A stretch of 34,490 nt of DNA. It comes from Herbiconiux sp. (GTDB lineage: Bacteria > Actinomycetota > Actinomycetes > Actinomycetales > Microbacteriaceae). The notes under the pieces are model-generated. The model searched no databases. It was given only the letters and a program-made list of their open reading frames with translations, and was not told the origin of the DNA. Below are positions 22,514 to 31,008 of this stretch, piece by piece. The stretch spans positions 1-34,490 of the forward strand of contig NZ_JAHFUW010000053.1 of the NCBI RefSeq assembly GCF_023264855.1. Reading direction: 5' to 3'. The position numbers and the translations under genes were made by a program. Positions within the stretch are counted from its first letter, which is position 1. Each line of letters begins with the position of its first letter.

Positions 22514-23176
22514 ATGGCCGCCAAGAAGAACTCCCGCGCCCCGCGGATCGACGCGATCCGGCTCGACGGGCTGACCGACGGCGACCCCGCGCTCCTGTCG
22601 CCGAACGAGAACGTGTTCGGCGAGCGATTCTCCGGCGCCGACCTGAGCGGTCTCGACCTCAGCGGCGCCTCGTTCACCGAGTGCGAGTTCCTCGACCTGC
22701 TGGCGCACGAGGCCGACCTGCGCGGAACGAGCTTCGCCGACACCCGCTTCGAGCGGCTGAACGCCCCGATCTTCGCGGCCCCTCGCTCGCGCTTCCGCGA
22801 TGTGAGCATCGAGGCTTCGCGCATCGGATCGGCCGAGTTCTTCGACGCGAACTGGCAGTCGGTGCACCTCGCGAACTGCAAGCTCGGCTACGTGAACCTG
22901 CGCGGTGCGCGGCTGAACGACGTGCTGTTCACCGACTGCACGATCGACGAGCTCGACCTCGGCGACGCCACGGCCACCCGGGTCGCGTTCGCGGGAACCC
23001 GCATCGGCACGCTCGACGTGACCCGCAGCATCCTGAGCGAGGTCGACCTGCGCGCGCTCGAGGTGTCGCAGATCGTGACCCTCGAGGGCCTGCGCGGTGC
23101 GATCATGACCCCCTACCAGATCACCGAGCTGGCGACCGTGCTCGCCCAGCAGTTCGGCATCGTCGTCGAGGACTGA
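22514..23176 (+). CDS. Pentapeptide repeat protein
   Basis: The 220-residue product contains a run of A(D/N)LxG-type pentapeptides: FSGADLSGLDLSGASFTECEF, then ADLRGTSFADTRFERLN, VNLRGARLNDVLFTDCTIDELDL. These form a right-handed beta-helix. The first 40 residues are polar and the last 30 are helical (TPYQITELATVLAQQFGIVVED). Some pentapeptide proteins (MfpA, Qnr) mimic DNA and protect gyrase, but the repeats here are less regular and the function is unknown. No clear ribosome site precedes the ATG. It ends 11 bp before the convergent antiporter stop. Confidence 0.8.
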   Translation: MAAKKNSRAPRIDAIRLDGLTDGDPALLSPNENVFGERFSGADLSGLDLSGASFTECEFLDLLAHEADLRGTSFADTRFERLNAPIFAAPRSRFRDVSIEASRIGSAEFFDANWQSVHLANCKLGYVNLRGARLNDVLFTDCTIDELDLGDATATRVAFAGTRIGTLDVTRSILSEVDLRALEVSQIVTLEGLRGAIMTPYQITELATVLAQQFGIVVED

Positions 23177-23187
23177 CCCTCCAGGCG

Positions 23188-24786
23188 CTACTCGCCGCGG
23201 CGCGGCTTGCCGAGGTTGAGCTCGGTCTCTTCGACGTCGATCTTGGCGAGCACCGATTTCACGGCGCGCTCCTGGTAGCGGCCCTCGGCGCGGGCCTTGA
23301 GCACGGCCTCCCGCTCGGCCGCGATCATCACCCGCCGCAGCCGCGCATAGGCCTTCGCCGGCGGCTCGACACCCTCGTCGGCCGGGTTCTCCAGCGCGTC
23401 GCTGAGGAAGCGGGCGTTCACCCGCAGGCGGTCGACCACGCGCTGCTCCACGGCATCCGTCACCTCGTCGTCGAGCCGGGCCAGCCCGGAGTTCTGCGCC
23501 TCGGCGAGCAGCATGTGCACCTCGGTCTGCTCCTGCGAGAAGTCGGGCGGAGGCAGCTTGAGGCGCCGGATGACGAACGGGAGCAGCGCCCCGCCGAGCA
23601 GCGTGCCCACCACCACGACGAACGCGAGGAACTGGATGAACGCACGGCCGGGCGTCTCTTCCGGCAGCAGGAACACCGCCGCCAGCGTGACCACGCCCCG
23701 GATGCCGGCGACCGACACCGCGATGCCGTTGCGCCAGCTCCACCCGCGATTGCGCAGCCACTGCGGGCCGAAGCGGTAGACGGAGGTGGTGAGCATCATC
23801 CACACGAAGCGGGAGAGGAAGATCGCCAGCAGCAGCACGGCCGAGATCGCCACCGTCGGCCAGACACCCGGGCTGTCGGCGACGGCGCCCTGGAAAATGG
23901 CGAACAGACTCAGCCCGATGAACAGGAACACCGCGTTCTCGAGCAGGAACTGGATGGTGCGCCAGTTCAGCGACTCGGCGATGCGCGCCTCGGCGGTCTG
24001 GATGACGGGCGCCCGGAACCCCAGGTAGAGGCCGGCGACGACCACGGCGAGCACGCCCGATCCGTGCAGCAGCTGCGCCGGGATGAAGGCGATGAACGGG
24101 GTGATCAGCGACAAGCTGGTGTCGAGCACCGGCGCGCGCAGGTGCTTGCGGATGAAGCCGATCACGAACCCCATCACGAACCCGACGCCCACTCCCACGA
24201 CGACCGCGATCACGAACTCGAGCACCACCGCCCAGGGTGTGAGCGGCTCGGCGGAGGGATCCATGCCGATCACGATCCCGGCGATCGCCGCGTTCAGCGC
24301 CACCAGCGCGGTCGCGTCGTTCAGCAGGCTCTCGCCCTCGAGCACGGTCACGAGCCGCCGCGGGAGCTTCAGGCGGCCGGCGATCGCGGTGACGGCCACG
24401 GCATCCGTCGGCGCCACGACCGCGCCGAACGCGAAGGCCGCCGCCAGCGAGATGGCCGGGATGACGAGCCAGGCGGTGAGCCCCACGGTCACCACGGTGA
24501 AGGCGACGAGGCCCACACTCAGCAGCAGGATGCCGTCGCGCCGGGCCCGCACGTCGGCGAACGAGGTGCGGATGGCGGCCGCGTACAGCAGCGGCGGCAG
24601 CAGCCCGTACAGGATGAGGTCGGGCTCGACCTCGATCGTGGGCACCCCGGGGATGAACGACACCACGGCGCCCACCACCACGAGCACGATCGGTGCCGAC
24701 ACGCCCACCCGCCCCGCGACCCCCGTGACAGCCACGGTCACGGCGACGAACGAGACGATCCAGATGATGGTGCCGACCGGGTCCAT
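23188..24786 (-). CDS. Na+/H+ antiporter, CPA1 (NhaP/NHE) family
   Basis: From ATG 24786 the product has 532 residues, about 12 hydrophobic helices in the first 390 and a hydrophilic C-terminal tail with LPPPDFSQEQTEVHML and charged helices. The ion-site region reads FGAVVAPTDAVAVTAI (120-135) and LEGESLLNDATALV (149-162); the Asp of the ND pair and the PTD motif are CPA1 hallmarks. It exchanges cytosolic Na+ or K+ for H+ across the membrane. The frame is open for another 85 residues upstream, but these are basic and unrelated, and CATAAT lies 6 nt before ATG 24786. Upstream lies a set of inverted GGATGGA boxes that could be an operator. Confidence 0.85.
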   Translation of the reverse strand: MDPVGTIIWIVSFVAVTVAVTGVAGRVGVSAPIVLVVVGAVVSFIPGVPTIEVEPDLILYGLLPPLLYAAAIRTSFADVRARRDGILLLSVGLVAFTVVTVGLTAWLVIPAISLAAAFAFGAVVAPTDAVAVTAIAGRLKLPRRLVTVLEGESLLNDATALVALNAAIAGIVIGMDPSAEPLTPWAVVLEFVIAVVVGVGVGFVMGFVIGFIRKHLRAPVLDTSLSLITPFIAFIPAQLLHGSGVLAVVVAGLYLGFRAPVIQTAEARIAESLNWRTIQFLLENAVFLFIGLSLFAIFQGAVADSPGVWPTVAISAVLLLAIFLSRFVWMMLTTSVYRFGPQWLRNRGWSWRNGIAVSVAGIRGVVTLAAVFLLPEETPGRAFIQFLAFVVVVGTLLGGALLPFVIRRLKLPPPDFSQEQTEVHMLLAEAQNSGLARLDDEVTDAVEQRVVDRLRVNARFLSDALENPADEGVEPPAKAYARLRRVMIAAEREAVLKARAEGRYQERAVKSVLAKIDVEETELNLGKPRRGE

Positions 24787-24792
24787 GCCCCC

Positions 24793-24798
24793 ATTATG
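24793..24798 (-). promoter_or_regulatory. -10 box CATAAT for the antiporter gene
   Basis: CATAAT on the minus strand ends 6 nt before ATG 24786, the leaderless spacing; this excludes the longer in-frame starts. Confidence 0.45.
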
Positions 24799-24858
24799 GC
24801 GGCGAGAGGCCCTGCGCCCGACTCCTTCGTATCGCTCGCCGCGTGAGACCACGCGCGC

Positions 24859-24933
24859 AATGGATGGAGCGTCGCACCGTATGCGGAGCCACGCTCCATC
24901 CGTTCGCGCTGCAGGCCCAGAAGTCCATCCGTT
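24859..24933. promoter_or_regulatory. Inverted AAYGGATGGA boxes between antiporter and DUF5701 genes
   Basis: AATGGATGGAGCGT (24859-24872) is the inverted repeat of 24891-24904 over 14 positions with one G-T. The ten bases TCCATCCGTT recur directly at 24924-24933. Three similar boxes between two divergent genes fit an operator array; a hairpin in RNA is the alternative. The rest of 24846-25034 shows no gene. Confidence 0.4.
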
Positions 24934-25034
24934 GAGCGGGCCGGGCACGCTGAGAGTGGTGGGCGGCCTCCGGCGGAATACGGGTTCGGGGCGGGTGGTT
25001 GAGGTGCTCACTGAACGAGAGGCGCACCGCACGC

Positions 25035-25688
25035 ATGTCACTGATCACGCTGAGCGCATCCGCTCCCCCGACGCCGACCGTGAGCGAGCAGCTCGATCGG
25101 CTCGTCGCGCTCGGGCTGCCCGAGGTCGCGGGCATCAGCCCTGAAGAGCTGCGCAGCCACGCGGCCGGGCTGCGCGGGCGGGCCGACTCGGTGCTGGTGG
25201 TGAACCCGTGCATCGCCCCGCCGTCGGCGCTCGCCACCCTGCTCATGCGCGAGAGCAAGCGCGGCTTCGTGGTGGACGACTTCACCGACCTCGACGACTT
25301 CGTGCCCCTCGACGGGCTGGCGCTGCCGGATGCCCCGCTCTACCTCGTGCACGGCATCGAACGAGGCGACGACCTCGCGAACCTGAGTCCGGATGAGGCC
25401 CTGCCGCTGTTGCGCGCCCGCGAGCGCCGGCCGCTCACGGTGAGTGAGGGCATCAGCTGGCTGCTGCAGCAGCCGGATGCGCTGCAGCCGAATCACTGCT
25501 TCATGACGATCGGATCGCGCCGCGGGAGCGCGAAGAACCCCGGCACGCTGGATGCGCGCACCCCCGCCATCTGGATCTCCGGCGGCACGGGCCGCGACGG
25601 CCGCCGCCGCCGCGGTGCCCCGAAGGTCGGCTGGTGCTGGGCGGGCAACCGCCACACCTGGCTCGGCTTCGCCTCGACCCCCGCCTGA
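25035..25688 (+). CDS. DUF5701 family protein
   Basis: The 217-residue product begins MSLITLSASAPP and contains EQLDRLVALGLPEVAG near the start, LVVNPCIAPPSALATLLMRESKRGFVVDDFTDLDDF, YLVHGIERGDDLANLSPDEAL, and a C-terminal part with NHCFMTIGSRRG, PAIWISGG and a WCWAGNRHTWLGFAS ending. This series of motifs is that of actinobacterial DUF5701, of unknown function. There is no membrane segment or signal. GAGAGG lies 12 nt before the ATG, rather far; an in-frame TTG at 24999 is possible but less likely. Confidence 0.7.
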   Translation: MSLITLSASAPPTPTVSEQLDRLVALGLPEVAGISPEELRSHAAGLRGRADSVLVVNPCIAPPSALATLLMRESKRGFVVDDFTDLDDFVPLDGLALPDAPLYLVHGIERGDDLANLSPDEALPLLRARERRPLTVSEGISWLLQQPDALQPNHCFMTIGSRRGSAKNPGTLDARTPAIWISGGTGRDGRRRRGAPKVGWCWAGNRHTWLGFASTPA

Positions 25689-25720
25689 GGCCGCCGGGCA
25701 CCCGCCATTCATCCTCCGCC

Positions 25721-25811
25721 AACGACGGAACGCGCGCCCACATTCGGACTAAGAATCCGTCGTTCACCCCATCGGCCCGTATTCTCCGTAGTTAGTGGGG
25801 CGGATGGGGTG
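25721..25811. repeat. Two further inverted repeats between DUF5701 and aceB
   Basis: AACGACGGA (25721-25729) pairs with TCCGTCGTT (25756-25764). CACCCCATC (25765-25773) pairs with GATGGGGTG (25803-25811). They stand end to end and precede the larger hairpin at 25831-25882. The region between the two convergent stops (25689-25935) contains no gene. Confidence 0.6.
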
Positions 25812-25830
25812 GAGGTTGACGGCGACACGC

Positions 25831-25882
25831 CGCTCGTCCCGAACCGTGGCGGCTTCCGGCGGCGGACGGTTCGGGACGAGCG
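25831..25882. terminator. 17-bp perfect hairpin between convergent genes
   Basis: CGCTCGTCCCGAACCGT (25831-25847) is perfectly complementary to 25866-25882, with an 18-nt GC-rich loop. It lies 54 bp past the aceB stop, reading from the right, and 142 bp past the DUF5701 stop, reading from the left. No T-tract follows on either strand, so it would be a hairpin-only, bidirectional terminator, or the site of a DNA-binding protein. Confidence 0.55.
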
Positions 25883-25935
25883 GGTGGGGTGTGCGGGCGA
25901 GGGGTGAGCGGGTGGGATGGCGGACCGGCGGGATG

Positions 25936-27579
25936 TTACGCCGCGACCTCCTCGCGGGCCGGCGCGGTGTCGACGAGGTAGTGGGCGTAGGCGGGGATCG
26001 TGAGGAAGGTCGGGAAGTCGTCCTCCAGGGCCACCATGCGCACGATGTTCTCGGCGTCGTCGAAACGGTCGGCGAGGGAGCGATCCATCGAGCGCATCAC
26101 GTCGTGCAACACGCCTTCGACGTAGGAGCGTGTGATCGGCGTTCCCGACGTGGTGACGATGCCCTGGCGGATCCACTGCCACAGCTGGGAGCGCGAGATC
26201 TCGGCGGTCGCCGCGTCCTCCATCAGATTGTCGATCGCCGCGGCGCCGACCCCGCGCAGCCAGCTCTCGATGTAGCGGAGGGCTACCGACACGTTCGACC
26301 GCACCCCGGCATCCGTCACCTCATGGGTGATGCCGGAGAGGTCGACCAGTGAGGCCGCCGTCACCGACACCTCGGGCCGCTGCCGCGACACCTGGTTCGG
26401 CCGGTCGCCGAGCACGGCGTCGAACTCCGAGCGGGCGGCTTCGATGAGTCCTGGATGCGCCACCCAGGTGCCGTCGAAGCCGTCGCCGGCCTCGCGGCGC
26501 TTGTCGGCCGCGACCTTCTCGAGCGCCGACGCGGTGACCTCCGGATCGCGCCGGTTCGGGATGAACGCACTCATGCCTCCGATGGCATGTGCCCCCCGCT
26601 TGTGGCAGGTCTGCACCAGCAGCTCGGTGTACGCCCGCATGAACGGCACCGTCATGGTGATCTCGGAACGGTCGGGAAGCACGAAGCTGCGCCCCCGGTC
26701 GCGGAAGTTCTTGATCAGGCTGAAGATGTAGTCCCAGCGGCCGGCGTTCAGCCCGGCAGCGTGATCCTTCAGCTCGAACAGGATCTCGTCCATCTCGAAC
26801 GCCGCCGAGATGGTCTCGATCAGCACGGTGGCCCGGATGGTGCCGTGCGGGATGCCGAGCGCGTTCTCCGAGAAGGTGAACACGTCGTCCCACAGCCGCG
26901 CCTCGAGATGGTTCTCGAGCTTCGGCAGGTAGAAGTACGGGCCGCGTCCGCCGTCGATCAGCGCCTGAGCGTTGTGGAAGAAGTACAGCCCGAAGTCGAC
27001 CAGCGACGCCGAGGCGGCCCGGGTCGAGCCGGCCCGGTCGGTGTACCCGAGGTGCTTCTCCACGAGGTGCCAGCCGCGCGGCCGCATCACGATCGTGGGG
27101 GTTTCGGATGCGGTGACCCGGTACTCCTTGCCGTCGTCGCTCGTGTAGTCGATCCGACCGCGGATGGCGTCGAACAGCGACACCTGCCCGCCGATGACGT
27201 TCGACCAGGTGGGGCTCGTGGCGTCCTCCAGGTCGGCGAGCCACGCCTTCGCGCCGGAGTTCAGCGCGTTGATCGTCATCTTGCGGTCGGTGGGCCCGGT
27301 GATCTCGACCCGGCGGTCTTCGAGGCCGGGGCCGGCGCCGGCGACCTGCCACGTGGCATCCTCGCGGATCGGCGCGGTCTCGGGCAGGAAGCGCAGGTTG
27401 CGGCCGTTCTCGATCGACTTGCGCTGCAGCATCCGCTCGTTCAGGCGCTCCTGGCGGCGGCCGGCGAACTGGTCGTGCAGGCGGGTGAGGAAGTGCAGGG
27501 CCTCGGGCGTGAGGATCTCGTCGAAATGCTCCTGCAGCTCGGCGTGGACGGTGATCTTGGTGGGACGGGGGTGGGACAT
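25936..27579 (-). CDS. aceB: Malate synthase A
   Basis: The 547-residue product is full length for the A isoform of malate synthase, which condenses glyoxylate and acetyl-CoA to malate. Visible family runs include ADLEDATSPTWSNVIGGQ near residue 115, IVMRPRGWHL, GPYFYLPKLENHLEARLWDDVF, RATVLIETISAAFEMDEILFEL (a metal- and substrate-binding region) and GGMSAFIPNRRDPE. The C-terminal part has TWVAHPGL and VSVALRYIESWLRGVGAAAIDNLMEDAATAEISRSQLWQW, which contains the catalytic Asp (LMEDAATAE). AAAGGA lies 8 nt before the ATG. It follows aceA by 39 bp on the same strand, so the two are cotranscribed as the glyoxylate shunt. Confidence 0.95.
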   Translation of the reverse strand: MSHPRPTKITVHAELQEHFDEILTPEALHFLTRLHDQFAGRRQERLNERMLQRKSIENGRNLRFLPETAPIREDATWQVAGAGPGLEDRRVEITGPTDRKMTINALNSGAKAWLADLEDATSPTWSNVIGGQVSLFDAIRGRIDYTSDDGKEYRVTASETPTIVMRPRGWHLVEKHLGYTDRAGSTRAASASLVDFGLYFFHNAQALIDGGRGPYFYLPKLENHLEARLWDDVFTFSENALGIPHGTIRATVLIETISAAFEMDEILFELKDHAAGLNAGRWDYIFSLIKNFRDRGRSFVLPDRSEITMTVPFMRAYTELLVQTCHKRGAHAIGGMSAFIPNRRDPEVTASALEKVAADKRREAGDGFDGTWVAHPGLIEAARSEFDAVLGDRPNQVSRQRPEVSVTAASLVDLSGITHEVTDAGVRSNVSVALRYIESWLRGVGAAAIDNLMEDAATAEISRSQLWQWIRQGIVTTSGTPITRSYVEGVLHDVMRSMDRSLADRFDDAENIVRMVALEDDFPTFLTIPAYAHYLVDTAPAREEVAA

Positions 27580-27618
27580 GTCAGTGGTCCTTTCGAATCG
27601 ATGCGCGGGAGACGCGGA

Positions 27619-28911
27619 TCAGTGGAACTGCTCGGACTCGGTCGAACCCACGAGCGCGAGGGTGGCGCTCGAGGGGTTCAGGGCCGTGGCGATCCGGTCG
27701 AAGTAGCCGGTGCCCACCTCACGCTGGTGTTTCGTGGCGGTGTATCCGTCGGCCTCGGAGGCGAATTCGGCCTCCTGCAGCTCGACGTAGGCGCTCATGT
27801 GCGTCTCGCCGTAGCCGCGGGCGAGGGTGTACATGGAGTGGTTGAGGGCGTGGAAGCCCGCGAGGGTGATGAACTGGAACTTGTAGCCCATCGCCGACAG
27901 GTCGCTCTGGAAGGTGGCGATCTGCGCATCCGTCAGCTTGGATTTCCAGTTGAAGCTGGGGCTGCAGTTGTAGGCGAGCAGCTTGCCGGGGTGCTCGGCG
28001 TGGATGGCCTCGGCGAACCGGCGGGCGAGCTCGATGTCGGGCTCCGACGACTCGACCCAGAGCAGGTCGGCGTAGGGGGCGTAGGCGAGTCCCCGCGAGA
28101 TGACGGTCTCGATGCCGGGGGTGGTGCCGTAGAAGCCCTCCGGGGTACGGGTGCCGTCGAGGAACGGCACGTCGCGGGAGTCGACGTCGCTCGTGATGAG
28201 GTTGGCGGCGAGCGAGTCGGTGCGGGCGATGATGATGGTCGGCACGCCGGCGACATCCGCCGCCAGCCGGGCCGCGTTGAGGGTGCGCACGTGCTGCGCG
28301 GTGGGGATGAGCACCTTGCCGCCCATGTGGCCGCACTTCTTCTCGCTGGCGAGCTGGTCTTCCCAGTGCACGCCCGCTGCGCCGGCCTGGATCATCGACT
28401 TCATGAGTTCGTAGGCGTTGAGCGGGCCCCCGAAGCCGGCTTCGGCATCCGCGACGATCGGCACGACCCATTCCCTTTCGGGCATACCTTCGGCGAACTC
28501 GATCTGGTCGGTCCGCAGCAGCGCGTTGTTGATGCGGCGCACGACGGCCGGCACGGAGTTGGCCGGGTAGAGGCTCTGGTCGGGGTAGGTCTGGCCGCTG
28601 AGGTTGGCGTCGGCGGCGACCTGCCAGCCCGAGAGGTAGATGGCCTTGAGGCCGGCGCGCACCTGCTGCACGGCCTGGTTGCCGGTGAGGGCGCCGAGGG
28701 CGGCGACCCAGCTCGACTCGTCGTGAATCAGATTCCAGAGGTTCTGGGCGCCGCGGGCGGCGAGCGTGTTGTCTTCGGCGACCCGTCCGCGCAGGGCCAC
28801 GACGTCTTCGGCGCTGTAGTCGCGCTGAATGCCGTTCCAGCGGGCGTCGGTCTTCCACGACGTCTCGAGCTCGGCGGCGGTCTGGATCTGGTCTCCGGGG
28901 CGGGTGGTCAT
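27619..28911 (-). CDS. aceA: Isocitrate lyase
   Basis: From ATG 28911 the product has 430 residues, the normal size for bacterial isocitrate lyase, which splits isocitrate into succinate and glyoxylate. The active-site loop KKCGH is at 191-195 with catalytic Cys193. Other family runs are [33 protein letters not shown] (magnesium binding), [22 protein letters not shown] and YNCSPSFNW. The start has GGAG 8 nt upstream. The gene is the first of an aceA-aceB operon and is divergent from the flavoprotein gene at 29148, with 236 bp of shared upstream sequence. Expression is expected to rise on acetate or fatty acids. No RamB, RamA or GlxR-type regulator gene lies in the window. Confidence 0.95.
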   Translation of the reverse strand: MTTRPGDQIQTAAELETSWKTDARWNGIQRDYSAEDVVALRGRVAEDNTLAARGAQNLWNLIHDESSWVAALGALTGNQAVQQVRAGLKAIYLSGWQVAADANLSGQTYPDQSLYPANSVPAVVRRINNALLRTDQIEFAEGMPEREWVVPIVADAEAGFGGPLNAYELMKSMIQAGAAGVHWEDQLASEKKCGHMGGKVLIPTAQHVRTLNAARLAADVAGVPTIIIARTDSLAANLITSDVDSRDVPFLDGTRTPEGFYGTTPGIETVISRGLAYAPYADLLWVESSEPDIELARRFAEAIHAEHPGKLLAYNCSPSFNWKSKLTDAQIATFQSDLSAMGYKFQFITLAGFHALNHSMYTLARGYGETHMSAYVELQEAEFASEADGYTATKHQREVGTGYFDRIATALNPSSATLALVGSTESEQFH

Positions 28912-29147
28912 GACGGGGTGCTCCAATGCGGTCTGCCATCGCAGCGGGAAAAGCTGCTCGGGTTCGACTCTGCGGCCTGCACGACCCGTCTTCGCGGGAT
29001 CCGTCGCCAGAATTGCGGGCGTTCTTCTGCTTTCTCGAAGAAGCGGATGCTCGAGCCGCCCTTTCGTCATTGTCGGTAACAGCGGCGGGAGAACTCGGCC
29101 GGGCCTCCTACCGTGAGCGCAGGTCATCCATCAGGAGAGGGAAGAAC

Positions 29148-30376
29148 GTGACAATCACGGATCCAGTGACACCAGGTCTCGCCGATCGCTGGCAGGACGC
29201 AGCCCGACCGCAGAATAGTGCCGAGTGGATCGCGCGGGCTCAGGAGGTGGCCGACATCCTGGCCGTCGACGCCGTCGAACGCGACCGCGCCAACGCCACG
29301 CCCTCTTGAAGGACTCCGGCCTCGTGACCCTGCTCGGCCCGCGCGAGCACGGCGGCGCCGGCGAGACCTGGGACACGGCGTACAAGGTCATCCGCGCGGT
29401 CGCCCGCGGCGACGGCTCGATCGGCCAGGTGCTCGGCTACCACTACCTGTGGGCCTGGGCCGCGCGCTTGGTCGCCACCGACGAGCAGACCGCCGCGGTC
29501 GAGGAGCTCTACACGAGCAACACCTTCGTCTTCGGCGGCGCGGTCAACCCGCGCGACTCCGATCTGACCATTCGCGACGAGGGCGGCGAACTCGTCTACT
29601 CGGGTCGCAAGTCGTTCTCGACCGGCGGTCAGATCTCCGATCTCACCGTGCTCGAAGGCGTGCTCGAAGGCACCGGGACCCATATCTTCGCGATCGTGCC
29701 GACCGCGCAGGAGGGGATCGTCTTCGCCGACGACTGGGACAGCCTCGGGCAGCGCCTCACCGAGTCAGGCTCCGTCGAGATCCGCGACGTGCGCGTGCCG
29801 TGGGCCGCTGCCGCCGGGTTCGTCGACAAGGCCTTCCAGCCGTTGACGTACAACACCCTCAACGTGCCGGCGATCCAGCTCGTCTTCGCGAACTTCTACC
29901 TGGGCATCGCGCAGGGCGCTCTCGAGACGGCCTCGGCCTACACGCGCACCACGACACGCCCCTGGCCGTACGGGGGCGACGACAAGCAGCACGCCGGCGA
30001 GGAGTGGTATCTGCTCGAAGGTTATGGGGAGCTGCAGTCGAAGCTCTGGGCCGACGAGGCGTTGCTGGATGCCGCGGGCGCGGAGATCAGTGCGGTGCTG
30101 CACGCGCCGCGCGAAGAGCTCACCGAGCGCCGCCGCGGAGAGATCGCCGTGCGGATCGCCGCCGGCAAGCTGCGCATCGTCGAGGACGGGCTGGAGGTGG
30201 CCACGAAGGTCTACGAACTGACCGGTGCCCGAGCATCCGCGAGCTCGGTGGGCCTGGACATCTACTGGCGGAATCTGCGCACGCACAGCCTGCACGATCC
30301 GATCGCCTACAAGAAGCGCGAGGTGGGCGAGTTCGTGCTGCTCAACCAGGTGCCGGAGCCCACCTGGTACACCTGA
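29148..30376 (+). pseudogene. SfnB/DszC-like flavin monooxygenase, frameshifted near 29300
   Basis: GTG 29148, with GGAGAGGG just upstream, opens a 53-residue frame (ADRWQDAARPQNSAEW, then AVDAVERDRANATPS) that stops at 29309. A different frame then carries ALLKDSGLVTLLGPREHGGAG, continuing to TGA 30374-30376 with FVFGGAVNPRDSDL, YSGRKSFSTGG, and TGARASASSVGLDIYWRNLRTHSLHDP. Together they make one acyl-CoA-dehydrogenase-fold protein of about 400 residues of the kind called SfnB or DszC, which oxidise sulfur compounds with FMNH2. In relatives several residues lie between the ATP and the ALLK segments; here they are missing and the frame has slipped, most simply by a small deletion between repeated ACGCC/GCC words. 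The downstream frame has only a poor start of its own. Whether it is a dead gene or an assembly error cannot be told. The 236 bp before it hold the divergent aceA promoter and a TTCTTC/GAAGAA inverted repeat near 29029-29043. Confidence 0.75.
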
Positions 30377-30395
30377 TCGCGTCGGCATCACATCG

Positions 30396-30432
30396 AGGGT
30401 CGCGCCCGCTCACCGCCGGCGGGTGCGACCCT
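30396..30432 (+). terminator. Hairpin after the flavin monooxygenase
   Basis: AGGGTCGCGCCCG (30396-30408) pairs with CGGGTGCGACCCT (30420-30432), 13 pairs including one G-T, around an 11-nt loop. It begins 19 bp after the stop. No long T-tract follows, only GCCGTGTT. It suggests that the cupin gene has its own promoter in 30433-30531. Confidence 0.5.
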
Positions 30433-30531
30433 GCCGTGTTACAGATTCGTGACGCGGGAAAAAATTTCGTGCATTCCTTTGGCGCCTCGGCCACACTGGC
30501 AGCACTGCATCTTTGGAACGAGGGGAACACG

Positions 30532-31008
30532 ATGAGCACGGAAGAAATCATCCTGGGGGATCTGCCGGCCGGAATCGTCCGCGCTGACGAGGCTTTCGGA
30601 GGCCGGGTCTGGAACGTCCTGGGCCACACCTACACGACCAAGATCGAGAGCGCGAACACCTACTCCTGGCTCTCGTTCGACCCCGCCGGCACGGGCGTTC
30701 CGCCGCACGTGCACCCCACGCAGGACGAGTTCATCTACGTCTTCGAGGGCGTCTACACGCTCTACCTCGACGGGCAGTGGACCACCGCCGGCCCCGGCGA
30801 TCTGGTGCAGATGCCCCGCAACCTGCCGCACGCCTACTACAACAAGCAGGACTCGGATGCGAAGTCGCTGTTCTGGGTCAGCCCCGGAGGCAAGCTGGCC
30901 AACCTGTTCAGCCTGCTGCACAATGTCACCGATCCCGACGAGGTGGTTCGCCTGTCCGCCGCCAACGGCGTCGACTTCCTGGCACCGGGCACCGTCGAAG
31001 GCGCGTGA
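30532..31008 (+). CDS. Cupin domain-containing protein
   Basis: The 158-residue product is a single cupin barrel. Motif 1 is HVHPTQDE with His59, His61 and Glu66; motif 2 ends in LPHAYYNK with His100. All four metal ligands are therefore present, so it may be a metal enzyme such as a small dioxygenase or isomerase and not only a sugar-binding fold. GAGGGG stands 7 nt before the ATG. The end overlaps the start of the next gene in GTGA (31005-31008), so the two are translationally coupled and probably act in one pathway. The substrate is unknown. Confidence 0.8.
   Translation: MSTEEIILGDLPAGIVRADEAFGGRVWNVLGHTYTTKIESANTYSWLSFDPAGTGVPPHVHPTQDEFIYVFEGVYTLYLDGQWTTAGPGDLVQMPRNLPHAYYNKQDSDAKSLFWVSPGGKLANLFSLLHNVTDPDEVVRLSAANGVDFLAPGTVEGA

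Noticed and set aside
21392-23803. Long minus-strand and plus-strand frames over 21.4-24.8 kb (about 800 residues each)
   Set aside because: They are antisense or out of frame to the HAD, pentapeptide and antiporter genes, which have clear family motifs; compositions are dominated by Arg, Gly, Asp and His.
28912-29147. RamA/RamB/GlxR sites in the aceA upstream region
   Set aside because: Known corynebacterial control of aceA makes such sites plausible, but no word close to their consensus was found; only a TTCTTC/GAAGAA inverted repeat is visible.
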